In this document: positions 10,972 to 22,849 of the stretch, piece after piece
How the letters are laid out: every line of letters begins with the position of its first letter
How positions within the stretch are numbered: the first letter of the stretch is position 1
Assembly: GCA_947044365.1 (NCBI GenBank)
Contig: OX345636.1
Location: 24,275,466 to 24,339,465, forward strand
Origin: Petrosia ficiformis
Lineage: Eukaryota; Porifera; Demospongiae; Haplosclerida; Petrosiidae
DNA: 64,000 nt
Direction: 5' to 3'
Notes under the pieces: model-generated
Database searches by the model: none
The model's input: the letters and a program-made list of their open reading frames with translations, nothing else
What the model was told of the DNA's origin: nothing
Made by a program: the position numbers and the translations under genes

Positions 10972-12190
10972 TAAAACACTGTATAAAGCTTGCATTGGAG
11001 AGTATAGGAATAGAAGAGTTGAAAGAAAAGCAAGAAGAAGCTGTGTTAGCCTTTCTCTCTAATAGAGATGTTTTTGTATCGTTGCCTACTGGCTATGGAA
11101 AGTCTTGAATTTTACCTCTTGTTTTTGACAATTTGAAAGGTAATGATGTTATAACTTCTGGTATTATAATTATATTTAATGCTGTAGGTGTGTCTGGGAG
11201 TATTGTTGTATGTGTTAGCCCACTGGCATCTCTTATGATGGACCAAAAGAGCAAATTTACCTTGCAGGGAGTGATGACAGATTTTGTAGGAGAGTCACAA
11301 AGTGATACAGAAGCAATTGAACGAGTTGTCAATGGGCATATACAATTAGTTCTAATTACACCTGAGAGTATCATTTCAAACCCTCGGTATCGCAATATGC
11401 TACTATCTAAAACATATCAACACAAATTAGTTGCTTTAGTAGTGGACGAGGCTCACTGTGTAAAGACATGGTAAGCTATAAAATACTAATGAAAATAGTG
11501 AAACTTACCTATTTTTGTTTCATATAGGGGTGATGAGTTTCGTACAGCTTTTGCCCATTTGGGTGAGCTAAGAAGTGTCATACCTTCACATGTAAATGTA
11601 ATGGCACTCACAGCAACAGCAACTGAAAGCACTTTGTTGGCTGTTGTAGACCGTTTGTCAATGAATAACCCTGACTTCCTCCACACCGTCCAAATATAAA
11701 GTATACAGTAAAGCCTCTACCTAGTATTAATGATTTCTGTATTACTACAGCTGCTGAACTAAAGAGATTAGGTTTGGAATACTCGAAAACTGTTATATTT
11801 TGTCGTAAATACACTCAAATAACAGAATTATACCATGGTTTGCGACATCACCTTGGTCAACACTTCACTTTCCCTATTGGTTCTCCTGATTTCCATGAAT
11901 TTCGTTTGGTTGATATGTTTACTAGAGCATCCACCATTGAAATGCGAGAACTTGTACTTAAGTCATTTACTACAGTTGGCTGTAAGCTAAGAATCATAAT
12001 TGCTACAACTGCGTTTGGTATGGGAATTGATTGTCCTGATATCCATCAAGTTATCCATTGGGGTCCACCAGGTGATGCAGAAACTTATGCACAAGAATCT
12101 GGCAGGGCTGGTAGAGATATGATGCAAGCTACAGCATGTATTTTATATGGTAAAGCAAAAAAGTACATATCATTACACATGCAAGAGTAA
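10972..12190 (+). pseudogene. RecQ-like superfamily II helicase, transposon-associated
   Basis: Exons run about 10972-11139, 11188-11471 and 11528-12190. Motifs in order: a Q-motif-like EKQEEAVLAFL, Walker A FVSLPTGYGKS, VVCVSPLASLMMDQ (Ia), the DEAH-type box VVDEAHCVKTWGDEFR, MALTATAT (III), KTVIFCRKY (IV), IIIATTAFGMGID (V) and YAQESGRAGRD (VI). All helicase motifs are present, but a TGA follows Walker A directly (about 11106) and a frame change occurs near 11693. Length is short for RecQ: there is no RQC or HRDC domain. It converges with the DUF6589 gene, a pairing inferred to be one mobile unit. Confidence 0.75.
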
Positions 12191-12420
12191 TGTAACAACA
12201 ACATAGTTTGCAGGCGAAAGTTGCTTTTTCAGAATTTCCTATTTCATTCCAATGTTTCTGTGCCAAGAGAAAATTGCTGTGATATTTGCTGTGATATTTG
12301 TAGTTTAAATTGAATTATCATCGTATTTATATATAATTATTATCCTTGTTATTTAATAATAAACATGCTTTCATTGTTAACAATAATCACAGTCATTGAT
12401 TGTATACATATATAAATATT
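12191..12420. other. 3' intergenic spacer between convergent RecQ and DUF6589 genes
   Basis: Contains AATAAA at 12357, usable by the + strand gene. No coding signature. Confidence 0.4.
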
Positions 12421-14214
12421 TTAAGAAAAGTATTTGACAGAAAATGACAGACTTTTATCCAGTACCCAGTCAAGAATTTGCTGTTTATTATAATCTTCTA
12501 ATAGGAGTTTATTGTAAGCAAAGGAGAGATGTTTTCTTTCTGGAAATTCAGTAAATACATCAGCTTCTTCTAGTGTAGTCATAATCATTTCCAAATCTTT
12601 GTTAGATGATGGTATTGAGTGTCTATCAGAGGTTTCATGACACTGTACTTCATGTTGAAATATATTACATATATTGTGAACTGCTCCTATTGACTTTGCT
12701 GCCTTTAAAATTGTTATAGGCTGAATATTTGAACCCAAATGATTAAGAATTGTCTTGAGACGACGGTTTAGGTGCTCCATGTGTAAGTCACATGGAATAT
12801 TATTATAATAACCCAATTTACCTTGTGTATTAATACACCTACTATGAAGCATTTGAGCCACCTTCCTCTCTGACTGTAAAAAATTGCATTGTAACAAAAA
12901 TAAAATAGCTTCCTTAGTATAGTTTTTCCTGGAAGAGAGCTTTAAAATGATAATGAGGTACTTCCATATCAGCATTATTCTCTCTCCATCACCCTCTTTA
13001 CAAGCATCATGATAATTCTTCCAAAACAACCCGAGGGTAATTATTTCACAAGCATATAGATAAATCTGATCTTTTGATGCAGTCTTCATTTTATCATCAA
13101 TCTTCACATAACCTTCAACTAACATATTAGCAATTTCTTGGACAGAACCAGATTTACCAGAGTCTATAATATGCCTTGCACAAATAATAACATGTGCATT
13201 CAAAACTAATTCCAGGAAATCTTCAGCACCTTTCATGTTTGGAACGGATGACCGGTTAATGAAATTTTTCATCTGTCTCAATGTTCCTTTCTCACGAGAT
13301 GAATTGGAGTGATAAAGATATTTCCATATAACCTTAAGTAGTGGGTATATGTTATGTATATCATATGTATAATAGTATCGTACCTTCAATAGTGTCTGCC
13401 TTGTGTGCCAATCCTCGGCAACAGGCATGATTCCTTTCAATCGATCTTTATCATTATGATGACTACAACGAATTGCTGCTGATTCTCTAGCTCGTGCACA
13501 AGTCAATTGATCCCCACCAAGAATAATCTCATACATATCTGATTTCTTATATGTATATGTCTCTCCTGATGGTAGGGTAGTTGTTGTTAGATAAGAGGCT
13601 TTTGGAACATACTCCTGTAGTCGATCCATTATCTCACACATCTCATCTAATTTGTTCTCATTTAATAGTTGCACTCCAATGGGAACCTACGGTGTGAGAG
13701 TAAGGTGTCATGGATGATCCACGTTTTATTATTAATTTCATGCACATCTCTTTACTTTGTTTATGAATACATACACAGTTCCAAAAGTATTGTACAAAAT
13801 CATACCACATCAGACTTCTGCTTCATCTCAACACTGTACTTGTGGTAAATATGCCACACCACATTTTCCTTCTCACTAGAAAATTCCTTCATGTTCAGTA
13901 CTAATATCCTACATTCATGCATTTAGAGTACACATCTGTATACAGATGTAGTTATTACAAACAAACCTTGTGACAAGTGTTGCTAACATTTTCTTCAATG
14001 ACACACTGTCATCATCTGAGGGAAGCAATTGGTTAACATCTATCACACCAGTTGGTGGGAGATCTGATAAGCCACTGAAATCTACCCTATCTAATACAGC
14101 ATAAGCATGGAAATGATGAAAAGATCGTGTTCCATAGTTCACTCGCTGGAATGACCGTCTCACATTTTTGTCAACATTATTGCCAACAAGTTTGAACCCT
14201 TTCCATTTCTGCAA
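12421..14214 (-). CDS. DUF6589-family protein, probable transposon protein
   Basis: Exons on the minus strand are about 14214-13960 (FKLVGNNVDKNVRRSFQR, YFH-like FHHFHAYAVLDRVDFSGLSD), 13920-13808 (NVVWHIYHKYSVEMKQKSDV) and 13688-12421. The last exon carries the family hallmark GGDQLTCARARESAAIRC, then DWHTRQTLLK, VIWKYLYHSNSSREKGT, LVLNAHVIICARHI, and LHSRCINTQGKLGY leading to MEHLNRRLK. A 51-nt in-frame segment after LLK (gtacg...ttaag) reads YYYTYDIHNIY and looks like an unspliced short intron. No internal stop was seen. DUF6589 has no established function. The partner RecQ helicase suggests an Academ-type or related element; I infer that and cannot confirm it. Confidence 0.7.
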
Positions 14215-14295
14215 AAATCCTGTTGAGACTGCACATTTTTCCTGTTCATCTTAAAGATGCAATTATAAAAATGAAAGATGTAGGGACGTCAAAAC

Positions 14296-14511
14296 CCAAA
14301 AAGCATGTGAAGTTGTGAACAAGGTTGGGAAGCTAACGTAGGACCCAAAATTAAACAAACCACTTCCATATAACCATACATAAGCACTTACACCGCTATA
14401 CAGCAAAATACAAAGAGCTGCACGTATGTAGGGTTATAGGTTATATGGAAGTGGTTTGTTTAATTTTGGGTCCTATGTTAGTCTCCCAACCTTGTTCAGA
14501 TGCTTTTTAGG
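14296..14511. mobile_element. Foldback MITE, about 80-bp arms
   Basis: The left arm (14296-14377) and right arm (14430-14511) are nearly perfect inverted copies sharing 'aaggttggga', 'aggacccaaaattaaacaaa' and 'ccacttccatataacc'. About 50 bp separate them. The transcript would fold into a long hairpin. It sits immediately upstream of the DUF6589 first exon. Confidence 0.85.
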
Positions 14512-15764
14512 TTACATTTTTTGAAGAAACATGTACATGTACATGTAAAGTGCATGTATGTTCGAACTCATGATATAACCTCTGAATTAGAATATGCTGA
14601 CTTAATATGTGATGTACATGTACATGTACATGTAGTGTATACATTGTAGTTTAATGTCACAAGGAGCTAATACACGGGTATACTGTAAATAATGAAACCA
14701 TGGATTGAAACATATACAGAATTGTAAGGATAATTATATGAAAATGATTCAGGCAAAAAGATTGTTTGTACATGTAGTTCCATACTCAGTGGAATCTCTT
14801 ACAAAGAGCTAATTGCTGATGGGGGTATACAAGAGCAGAGCCCCCTCGGGGTGCTAATGGCTAACTGTATTCCAGATATCCCTAGTAGAGTCTAAATATC
14901 TATTACTGAAGAAATAAAGCAGCCTAAGGTGTTGCAAGCAAGAAAAGTGATCATAGATGTTGAAGTTAAGGAGGGGGCACGGCAGAAGCGAGAAACCATA
15001 CAATTGCCTGTTAATTATATTTATACTTTATTCATGATATTCATTTTGTGGTTGCAGTACAATACTATGGGCATACAGAAATGCGTTAAATATACATTCC
15101 TGTGGTATTATCTATGCTATAATGAATCAAAGTCAGTGGGTTGTACTGAGGTACATTTTTCTCAGCTCTAATAATTGGTACAGCTCTGAAATTTTGAAGA
15201 AACGTTTGTTACACGTGTACCTACAAAACAACGAAGCAATTTTTTCAATAGCGAAGCACTTTGTCGAGAAATTTGTCGAAGAAGGATGATGATATACAAC
15301 CCCTGTGGTACAGAAACAGATATAAGGAAAAGGTCTTCGTTGTTTTTTAGACTAGGATGTATTAACTTTGCACAGTAAGTGTCCAGTCTTTGTCTTGTGT
15401 GTTTATGGAGAAAAAATATACCTTTGCGGCTGGTTCTGCTGACGATCATAACTCATGAATACAACATGCAAAATACTTCAAATTTTCACTGATAATAAAC
15501 TTCAATAAAATAATATTGTGTTGCAAATATGAAAATGAATTAAGAAATTGTAACAATGAAAAAAACAAAAAACTTTTAGCTATAAATATCATTAACGTCA
15601 CCGTACCACCACCTTAAGAAACTTGAATTCCTTGTACAGGATTTAACTACTAATTGTACAGCTTTACATGCATAAATACATTGTATTACAGGTACAGTAG
15701 TTAATAATCCTGTATCAAGCACCACATAATATATTTACTGTATTTAATAATTAAATTTAGGGAC
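14512..15764. other. No gene recognised
   Basis: TGTACATG microsatellite words at 14532-14550 and 14611-14634. Short frames at 14929-15171 (+) and 15168-15449 (-) have no recognisable motif and were not called. Confidence 0.4.
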
Positions 15765-15920
15765 TGTAACTTGATGTACAGTCCCTACCAAAAATTCTTA
15801 AAGGCACAACATGGACCAAAATACAGAGTTAACAACTAACAGCTTTAGCTGGGCCTTTATACTCAATGGGTTGGTAGAGGTATTGTGGGTTTGTTTTTTT
15901 AATTACATTCATAGACACTT
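15765..15920 (+). repeat. Dispersed repeat, copy 1
   Basis: Begins with a small hairpin ('agggact...' paired with 'agtccct'), then caaaaatt, later 'gggcctttatactca' and 'ttgtgggtttg'. The same ordered blocks recur in the same orientation at 17066-17220. No coding potential was seen. Confidence 0.55.
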
Positions 15921-17065
15921 GTGGGTACTATATATAGTGCAGGGAGCCATGATGTCCCAAATGAAGTAGGTGTTATATCTATAATGAGTGGGTGGTAGCT
16001 TTGAAGCTTCTAATACAATGGTTAATTAACTTAACATACTAAGTTTGTACACCTCACTTAGTCATTTTTGCATAAATATGGCTATTACTTGTAAACCATT
16101 CGTTGATTAATTTTTTATATGGTCTACTAGAATGACCAATTGTAATTAATTGTAAGACAGATTACTTGTATAACAAATTATAAAACAGACAAAAGTTGAT
16201 ATATAATTTATATATATAATATATATATCAGGAGTGCATGATGGAAAAAAGTAAAAGAGAAGGAATTGTTTGTATTACTATTACACACGTACATGTACTT
16301 ACTTAATGCTGGAGCAACTTGAGAGCTCTGAGCTGTAAACTCTTCACCTACAAGGGAGAGTAGTTACGTAATGAACTAAAGGTTCTGCCAAAGGCTTTTT
16401 TTACTGAATTTGATTGTCAACATCAATCAGTAACATGTGATTCTGATTCAACCATTGTTTACATTAGTAAATTCAGTGACTGAGTTACCTGTGCTAGTAC
16501 AAATACATATTATATGACTTTTGACATAAGTAGGTTTGTGATGATACATGCCCTGTAGTTTATGGATGTAAACAATATTTATAGTATGGCCAAAAAGCTT
16601 CAGGAAATAGTTAATAAAATAACATCATGCCCACTTGTCCATTATCAGGCTTTGTTTACAAATACCTGATATTGGCTAAGGAAATGAATATTTCAATCCA
16701 AAAACCACTATTCATTGGTACTGATTGATTGCTTTTAACCATGGTTATGTGAGTGCTTAATGGTGCTTTTATATAAAGTATTAATAATGAGAGCCAAAAT
16801 TACTTCTAATGAAAAATACAATTACCACTTTCCATTATAAACATGTTTATTACAGATTGTTGTCCATTAGCAACATAATAATTGTCCTTTATAAACATGA
16901 TATGTGTAAGGTGGATGTAAAACATGAAACTGAACAGAAGTAATTTGAAAGTAATCAAAAAATAATCGAATACTTGATGAATGTAATCAGTAATTGTAAT
17001 CATTTTAAATTTTTTGGTATCGCCCATCACTAGCTAACGGCACAATAATAATTGACTGTTGTAAA
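15921..17065. other. No gene recognised
   Basis: AT-rich unique-looking sequence with a TATATA stretch near 16200-16230. No motif was found. Confidence 0.35.
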
Positions 17066-17220
17066 ATGTTAAATTCAGGGACATGAAGTGGTCATGTCCC
17101 TCTCAAAAATTTGTCATCAAATTCTCTCTGAATGCACAAAGCAATCAGTGGACAGGTTGGCAGGGCCTTTATACTCTAAGGGGGGTGTAAGGTTGTTGTG
17201 GGTTTGCTTCTCAAGTACAG
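17066..17220 (+). repeat. Dispersed repeat, copy 2
   Basis: Matches copy 1: a hairpin of 'agggacatg' and 'catgtccct', then caaaaatt, 'gggcctttatactct' and 'ttgtgggtttgc'. Divergence is high, so the family is old. Confidence 0.55.
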
Positions 17221-17695
17221 CATTCTTTATGAATGTAATTAAGTGTAGCATGCTAAAAAATACAAAAATAGCCCAGTGAATAACAATGGAATGGTAACAG
17301 GGCACAACTACTATAATTAGGGAGCAAAACAGAGCCTTCCTCCTACAAAATTTTGTGCATAGGTGGAGTTATACATTATTGAGTGACTTCGGGTTCTAAA
17401 CCACTCCTTCCAATATAACAACACAAATGAATTAAGATTGTGACAAAATTTGCCGACATAACAGAAACCTAATACCAAAACTACTGGTTGGGTAAATCAT
17501 TGACTTTCTCTATCAAGTGGTATAACCTAACAATTAATAATTTCCTGTCATTAAAGAAATTCATGATGATATATAGTAAATATATAAAAATGGTGGCATT
17601 GAGTTATCAGTCGGGAAATAGAGACAATGAGCATGGGCAGTGAGAAACTCACATACTACATGTACATTAGTAGCTAATAGTTAGTAATATACATA

Positions 17696-17762
17696 TGGGG
17701 TCGAGAAGCTCATAAAGCATGAGGAGTAGCCGAGTGCTTTATGAGGATTTGAGACCCCACCC
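17696..17762. repeat. Short imperfect palindrome
   Basis: 'tggggtcgagaagctcataaagca' on the left is complemented by 'tgctttatgaggatttgaga' and 'cccca' on the right, with an 18-bp loop. Probably a small foldback element or the end of one. Confidence 0.55.
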
Positions 17763-17940
17763 CCAGTTAAAGCCAATCCTGTTAAAATAGTGTCTTTGTA
17801 TTTTTTTAGTACGGATATCCATCTCAAGTCATCATGTATATACTTAGATTTAGTGTTTGGTATCTTTGGTGGTTTAATTACCCCGGCCTTCACCAAGTTT
17901 CAGGTGTATGAAATGTTTGATTTGGACCTGGCCAGCTGGG

Positions 17941-17985
17941 CTGCCTTGGTAGCTCAGTTGGTAAGAGCACATGGCTGGAAATATA
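17941..17985 (+). repeat. tRNA-like sequence (SINE head or tRNA pseudogene)
   Basis: The segment 'gccttggtagctcagttggt' followed by aagagcacatggctggaaat has a good internal A-box (TGGTAGCTCAGTTGG) with the D-arm pattern. The T-arm and B-box are not convincing downstream, so it is not a functional tRNA. It may be the 5' head of a tRNA-derived SINE. Confidence 0.5.
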
Positions 17986-18239
17986 GACATGTACTTTAAA
18001 TGTTGATCATAACTAGTTCACACTTATTGGGTAAAAGGTGTTGGGACATGTGTCTCTAGAACTTTCTACATTGTCACATGCTTTAGAATATTCCAGAACA
18101 TTTAGTGGTTTACTATATAACAGTGATTGATTTTGTACAGTAGTGTTATGTTGTCTGAGTCAAGTTAAAGGAAGCAGAGAATGTATTCAGCTCTTGCTCT
18201 GCCATGTTGTGTAGACTTACTATTTTCTACCATTCAGAA

Positions 18240-18905
18240 ATTGCCTCCTCAACTGACTTTTCAAAGGAACAAATGAACAAACGAAAAAGTATAAAGAGTG
18301 GCTATATTTTTATATAGTCCAGCTGTTTGGCCTGAAGAGGAGTTTCAAGTTGTAGTAACTTGCATATATGGACAACAATTGAACAAGGCGGATGAGCAGC
18401 TGTGGTGTATGGAGTGGTTGGAGAAGGGCATGTGTTGTGTGGAGTGGTTGGAAAAGGGCGTGTGGATAAACGAAAAAGTATAGAGAGTGGCTATATTTCA
18501 TATAGTCCAGCTGTTTGGCCTGAAGAGAAGGAGTTCAAGTTGTAGTAACTTACATATGGACAACCATTAAGCATATGTACAACTGTGGCAGATGAGCAGC
18601 TGTGGTGTATGGAGTGGTTGGAGAAGGTGTGGAGTGGTTGGAAAAGGGTGTATGATAGAGAATGGCTTCGGAAATTGCATCCTCACCTTGTGACTTCAAA
18701 TGAAGAAACGGAGAATATCGGTAGCTCCACTAGACATGTGCCTTCAATTTCCACTAGACCTGTGCCTTCAATTTCGACACTTTTTTTTGGACAAGAGTGT
18801 ATGGTATATGGGGTGATTGGAGAAGGTGTGGAGTGGTTGGAAAAGGGCATGTGGATGATAGAGAATGGCTTCGTTGATGACAGGAATTCATGTGAAGTTA
18901 TGTAA
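18240..18905 (+). repeat. Imperfect tandem duplication, about 185 bp units
   Basis: 'aacgaaaaagtata(a/g)agagtggcta' recurs at 18279 and 18470, 'tatagtccagctgtttggcc' at 18314 and 18500, and 'gatgagcagctgtggtgtat' at 18391 and 18591. A 'gtggagtggttggaaaaggg' word recurs inside each unit and again near 18829. The two open frames across it (WCMEWLEK repeats) follow from the duplication. I do not recognise a protein. Confidence 0.7.
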
Positions 18906-19829
18906 TTAATAAACTAACAGCTATATATAATCCAAAATTCTTGTTTATAGTATTCCATATAGAAAGTAATGTGCAATATATTTACTTACTAACATATTAT
19001 CATCATTGCTTAGTCATTGTAATTATTTTTAATGCATGCATATATAATTGTGGTATAAGTTATAATTAATTAAAAAACATATGCGAGATAGTTTGTTTGG
19101 AAAAGATTGTTGAACTGAATGTGGTTGAATCTGGGAAACTGTTCCTTTATATGTAAACTATATAATTCTCCAAACCCTCTTTTTAATTTAATAAAAGGGC
19201 ATGTAAGTTATGTCAAAACAAAAAAAAAGCACAGAAACAAGATTGAGGATTGTACATTATCAACTAACCACTTCATACTTACATGTACCACATGTAAGTA
19301 TAAATTATTTATTACCATCTAATGTATGTATGTATGTATGTACGTACGTATGTTACGTGTAGGAATAGGCTATAGCACATGTATATAATTATAATTATGT
19401 ACATGTAGTACATAATATAGAGTGAACAGTATAAAAGGTGATGATAATAATGGGAATGGAATATCAATTCAGCTTAGGTCTTTCAATAGGTTATTTTATC
19501 TTTGAACATAGCAAACATAGCACTACAAACAAACAAACAAACAAAAATAAAGGGGAGTAAAAAATTTATAATAATCTAAACTACTACAAAACAAGTAAAA
19601 ATTTTGGATACAAAAGTAAGCAATGCCAATCTGATTATACTGTGTACACACAAAAAATAATTAAAAAAAACATTTTCAATAAATGACATGACAGTTACAT
19701 GCTGTATATCAAATAACTTATTTTATGGGTCATTTAGTTAGTTTTTGGAAGTAAATATCATTACATGTATTTACTGATGCATTGGTAAACAGGACTACAT
19801 AGATTAATGGTTAATTAAATAATGGAATG
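18906..19829. other. No gene recognised; simple repeats
   Basis: Contains (TGTA)n at 19325-19350, (CAAA)n at 19528-19545 and AT-rich DNA. Confidence 0.5.
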
Positions 19830-19839
19830 TATAATATAC

Positions 19840-19907
<68 letters not shown>
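19830..19907. repeat. (TACA)n/(TA)n microsatellite
   Basis: Uninterrupted TA dinucleotides over about 50 bp, flanked by catacatacat. Another (TACA)/(TA) tract lies at 20208-20272. Confidence 0.95.
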
Positions 19908-19911
<4 letters not shown>

Positions 19912-20103
19912 GTCATGATACGGCGAAACATCAAAGTAAACCACAGGGATATATATGTGATATAGCACTGTGGTCAGATATAGCACCTGCTGTCGAAACA
20001 GACTACAAGAAAACAACGCTTACCTTCTCCAAAGTGCTGACAAAAAGGTAGGAGAAGCATCAGACATCAACAAAGGTTTTGTCTTTCATGACATATATTG
20101 GTT

Positions 20104-20162
20104 GTCACAGCCACTCGTGCTATATCAGATTTATAAATCTGATATAGCACTCGTGCTGTGAC
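20104..20162. repeat. Palindrome around gctatatcagattta
   Basis: A perfect inner inverted repeat (gctatatcagattta/taaatctgatatagc) with a near-complementary outer gtcacag/ctgtgac pair. The word gatatagcac recurs at 19959 and 19976. It lies just left of the truncated gypsy element. Confidence 0.7.
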
Positions 20163-20305
20163 ATAACCTATACATAGAATGTTATGTAGGACCTGTTAGC
20201 ATACTATATAATATACATACATACATACATATTATATATATATATATTTATGTATATATTATATATATACACATAAAGTGTCTCAGAGAATTACATGTTT
20301 CAGGG

Positions 20306-20398
20306 TGTGGTGAATCGAACCACAAAGCCAACCAGTGCAGATTTAGGGATGCCGAATGCCACAAATGTGGTAAGCGTCGGCATCTCAAGTCAGTTTGT
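20306..20398 (+). pseudogene. gag zinc-knuckle region of the gypsy element
   Basis: Reads CGESNHKANQC then CHKCGKRRHLKSVC. The second knuckle is a complete CX2CX4HX4C; the first lacks its leading cysteine. Retroviral-type knuckles bind the element RNA. Confidence 0.75.
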
Positions 20399-20534
20399 CG
20401 TAGCTTGAAAGTTTTACAAGACAGAAATCCCAATAGACATTTTAAGGATACGTCAAGGTCTTCACCGAAATTCGAAAAAAACAAAGTATGTAAGAACCTT
20501 CCAAGAGGAGAAGGAAAGAGATTCATCTGACAAG

Positions 20535-20942
20535 ATGGCGTTGTTTAAGATCACAAAGGAGACTCCCCAGCCTGTCTGTGTATTAGTAAAAGTAAACAAA
20601 AAATCTTTAGCAATGGAAGTGGAAACAGGAGCAGCAGTGTCCTTAATTTCAGAAGCAGAGTATAGGAGCACATTCTCAAGTTATGAGTTGCAGGAGTCGG
20701 AGGTAAAACTGAAAACATATACAGTAGAAAGTATGAACATAGTTGCAGAATTCTCAGTTTTGGTTGAATACGAAAATAAAGAATATACTCGACCGTTACT
20801 GGTCGTAAAAGGTAGCGGTCCAGCCTTACTGGGAAGAAACTGGCTTGCCCAAATAAAGTTGAACTGGCACAAGATATTTCATACCTCTGTAGCTATAAAT
20901 CCTCTGGATAATCTAGTATCTAAATACTCAAAGGTATTTTGA
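20535..20942 (+). pseudogene. gypsy aspartic protease
   Basis: 135 residues. The active-site motif reads METEV-type 'VETGAAVSLIS', so the catalytic Asp of D(S/T)GA is replaced by Glu. The flap region and the C-terminal ALLGRNWL, equivalent to the family's 'LLGR.WL', are present. It ends at TGA 20940-20942, just before the RT segment. Confidence 0.75.
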
Positions 20943-20957
20943 AGTGAACTCGGAACG

Positions 20958-21533
20958 ATGACCCAATATAAAGCCAAACTTACTGTTAAGGAAGGAGCTA
21001 AACCTGGATTTTGGAGACCTCGACCAGTCTCCTTTGCTTTGAATGATGTTATTGAGAAGGAACTCGATAGTCTTCAATCAGCAGGAATAATTGAACCTGT
21101 TGTTTATAGTGAATGTGAATTTGTGGTGACTACGAGGTTATGTTAAATCCTTATTTGGAAGTTGACCAGTATCCACTACCCAAACCCGACGAACTTTTTG
21201 CAACAATTTCAGGAGTTGAAAGGATTACGAAGCTTGATCTCTCCCAAGCATATCCAGCAGAGGGTATTAGATGATGATTCGAAAGACTTAGTTACAATCA
21301 ACACCCATCGTGGTTTGTACTGATACACATGTTTGCCATTCAGGATATCATTAGCCCCAGCCTTGTTTCAACGAACAATGGACATTATATTACAAGGCAT
21401 TCCCCACACTATATGTTATATAGACGACATCTTGGTGACAGGCGTGAATAACCAAGAGGCATCTCACCAACCTCGAAGAAGTCCTACGACGACTTATGCA
21501 TCATGGCATTACTCTCAAAAAGGAGTAGTGTAA
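20958..21533 (+). pseudogene. gypsy reverse transcriptase, fragmented
   Basis: Pieces in different frames: KPGFWRPRPVSFAL...AGIIEPV, then PYLEVDQYPLPKPDELFATI and ITKLDLSQAY (containing the first catalytic Asp), then PFRISLAPALFQRTMDIIL and CYIDDILVTG (the YxDD box). At least three frame changes break the enzyme. Confidence 0.85.
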
Positions 21534-21543
21534 GTTCATGTCT

Positions 21544-22233
21544 GAAATTGTTGAATATTTAGGTCATGTAATTGACTCCTAAGGTTTACATGTTAAACAG
21601 GATAAAGTGGATGCTATAGTTAATGCCCCAAACCCAAAGAATGTAACAGAGTTAAGAGCATATTTGGGCCTCTTAAATTATTATGGTAAATTTATACCAA
21701 ATTTAGCATCCATATTACAAACCCTAAATAATTTACTTAAGAAAGATACTAAATGGGAGTGGTCAACGGACTGTGATGAAGCCGTTAAAATAGTCACTGA
21801 GGAGTTACTATCTTCTCGAGTTTTAATTCATTTCGACCCATCATTGCCAATTCAGTTAGCCACAGATGCCTACCAGTATGGGTTAGGGGCGGTCCTTTCA
21901 CATGTTTGTAAGGATTGACCAATAGCATTTGCCTCGAGGTCACTGTCGAGTGCAGAGAAACATTACTCCCAGATTGAGAAAAAGGGACTGTCAATAATCT
22001 TTGGTATTAAAAAGTTTAATCAATATTTAATGGGAAGGGAATTCATCCTAATAACTGACCACAAGCCCTTAACTGTCATATTTGGCCCCAAAAGAGGAAT
22101 CCCTCCTTTAACTGCAGCCAGAATACAGCGATGGGCCTTATTGTTGTCATCTTACAATTATAAGATCCTATATAGGTCTACTAAGACTCACAGTAATGCA
22201 GACGCCTTATCCCGTTTACCTTTACACTCAATA
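21544..22233 (+). pseudogene. gypsy RT thumb/connection and RNase H
   Basis: Reads FNAP-like VNAPNPKNVTELRAYLGLLN, then YYGKFIPNLASIL. RNase H motifs follow: LATDAYQYGLGAVLSH (catalytic Asp), then LITDHKPLTVIFG and SNADALSRLPL. A stop lies at about 21918. Confidence 0.85.
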
Positions 22234-22849
22234 GAAGATGAATCTATATATTCCGAGGGAGGTTCGACCATTTTTAACATGTGCCAAATTGACACCCTCC
22301 CTATTACAGTTTCTCATTTACAGGCAGTTACTCGTACCGACATAATGCAATACTTTATAAATGGTTGGCCCCAGATGGTATCCGAAGAGCTAAAGCCCTT
22401 CTTCAATAGGTGTAACAAATTGACTGTAGAATGTAATTGCCTCATGTGGGGTATCCGAGTAGTTGTACCAACTAAACTTAGACAGGGTATGGGGCCTAGT
22501 AAACCTTGGCAAAGGTTACACATTGACTTTGCAGGCCCCTAAGGGTATTTGGAAAAATGTACTTTATTTTAATTGATGCCCATTCTAAATGGCCGGAAAT
22601 TTGGGAAATGTCTTCAACTCTACCTATAAGACAATAGAGGTTTTAAGGCACATTTTTTCTGTCTTCGGACTTTCAGAACAGGTTGTGTCCGATAATGGAC
22701 CCCAGTTTATCTCTGATCAGTTTTCATCATTTCTTCGTAGTAATGGTATTAAACATTTTAAGTTGGCACCTTATCACCCATCCACGAATGAGGTAGCAGA
22801 AAGGCTAGTTCAGACGTATAAAAAAAGGGAAGCAAGATGGTTTTTCTAG
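22234..22849 (+). pseudogene. gypsy integrase, interrupted
   Basis: LHIDFAGP and HSKWPEI surround a frame break near 22545. VVSDNGPQFISDQF carries the second catalytic Asp, and APYHPSTNEVAERLVQ the Glu. The expected 'ST N G' becomes N-E-V. The C-terminal part continues with stops to about 23150. Confidence 0.85.

Noticed and set aside
10972..12190. Host RecQ/BLM helicase
   Set aside because: No RQC/HRDC domains, a stop after Walker A, a second copy with the same hairpin terminus, and a DUF6589 neighbour all point to a mobile element.
14929..15171. 80-residue frame starting MLQARKVIIDVEVKEG
   Set aside because: Locally plausible composition but no motif, no splice context and no homologous copy in the window.
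17941..18010. Functional tRNA gene
   Set aside because: An A-box-like head is present, but no acceptor stem closure or T-arm could be paired.
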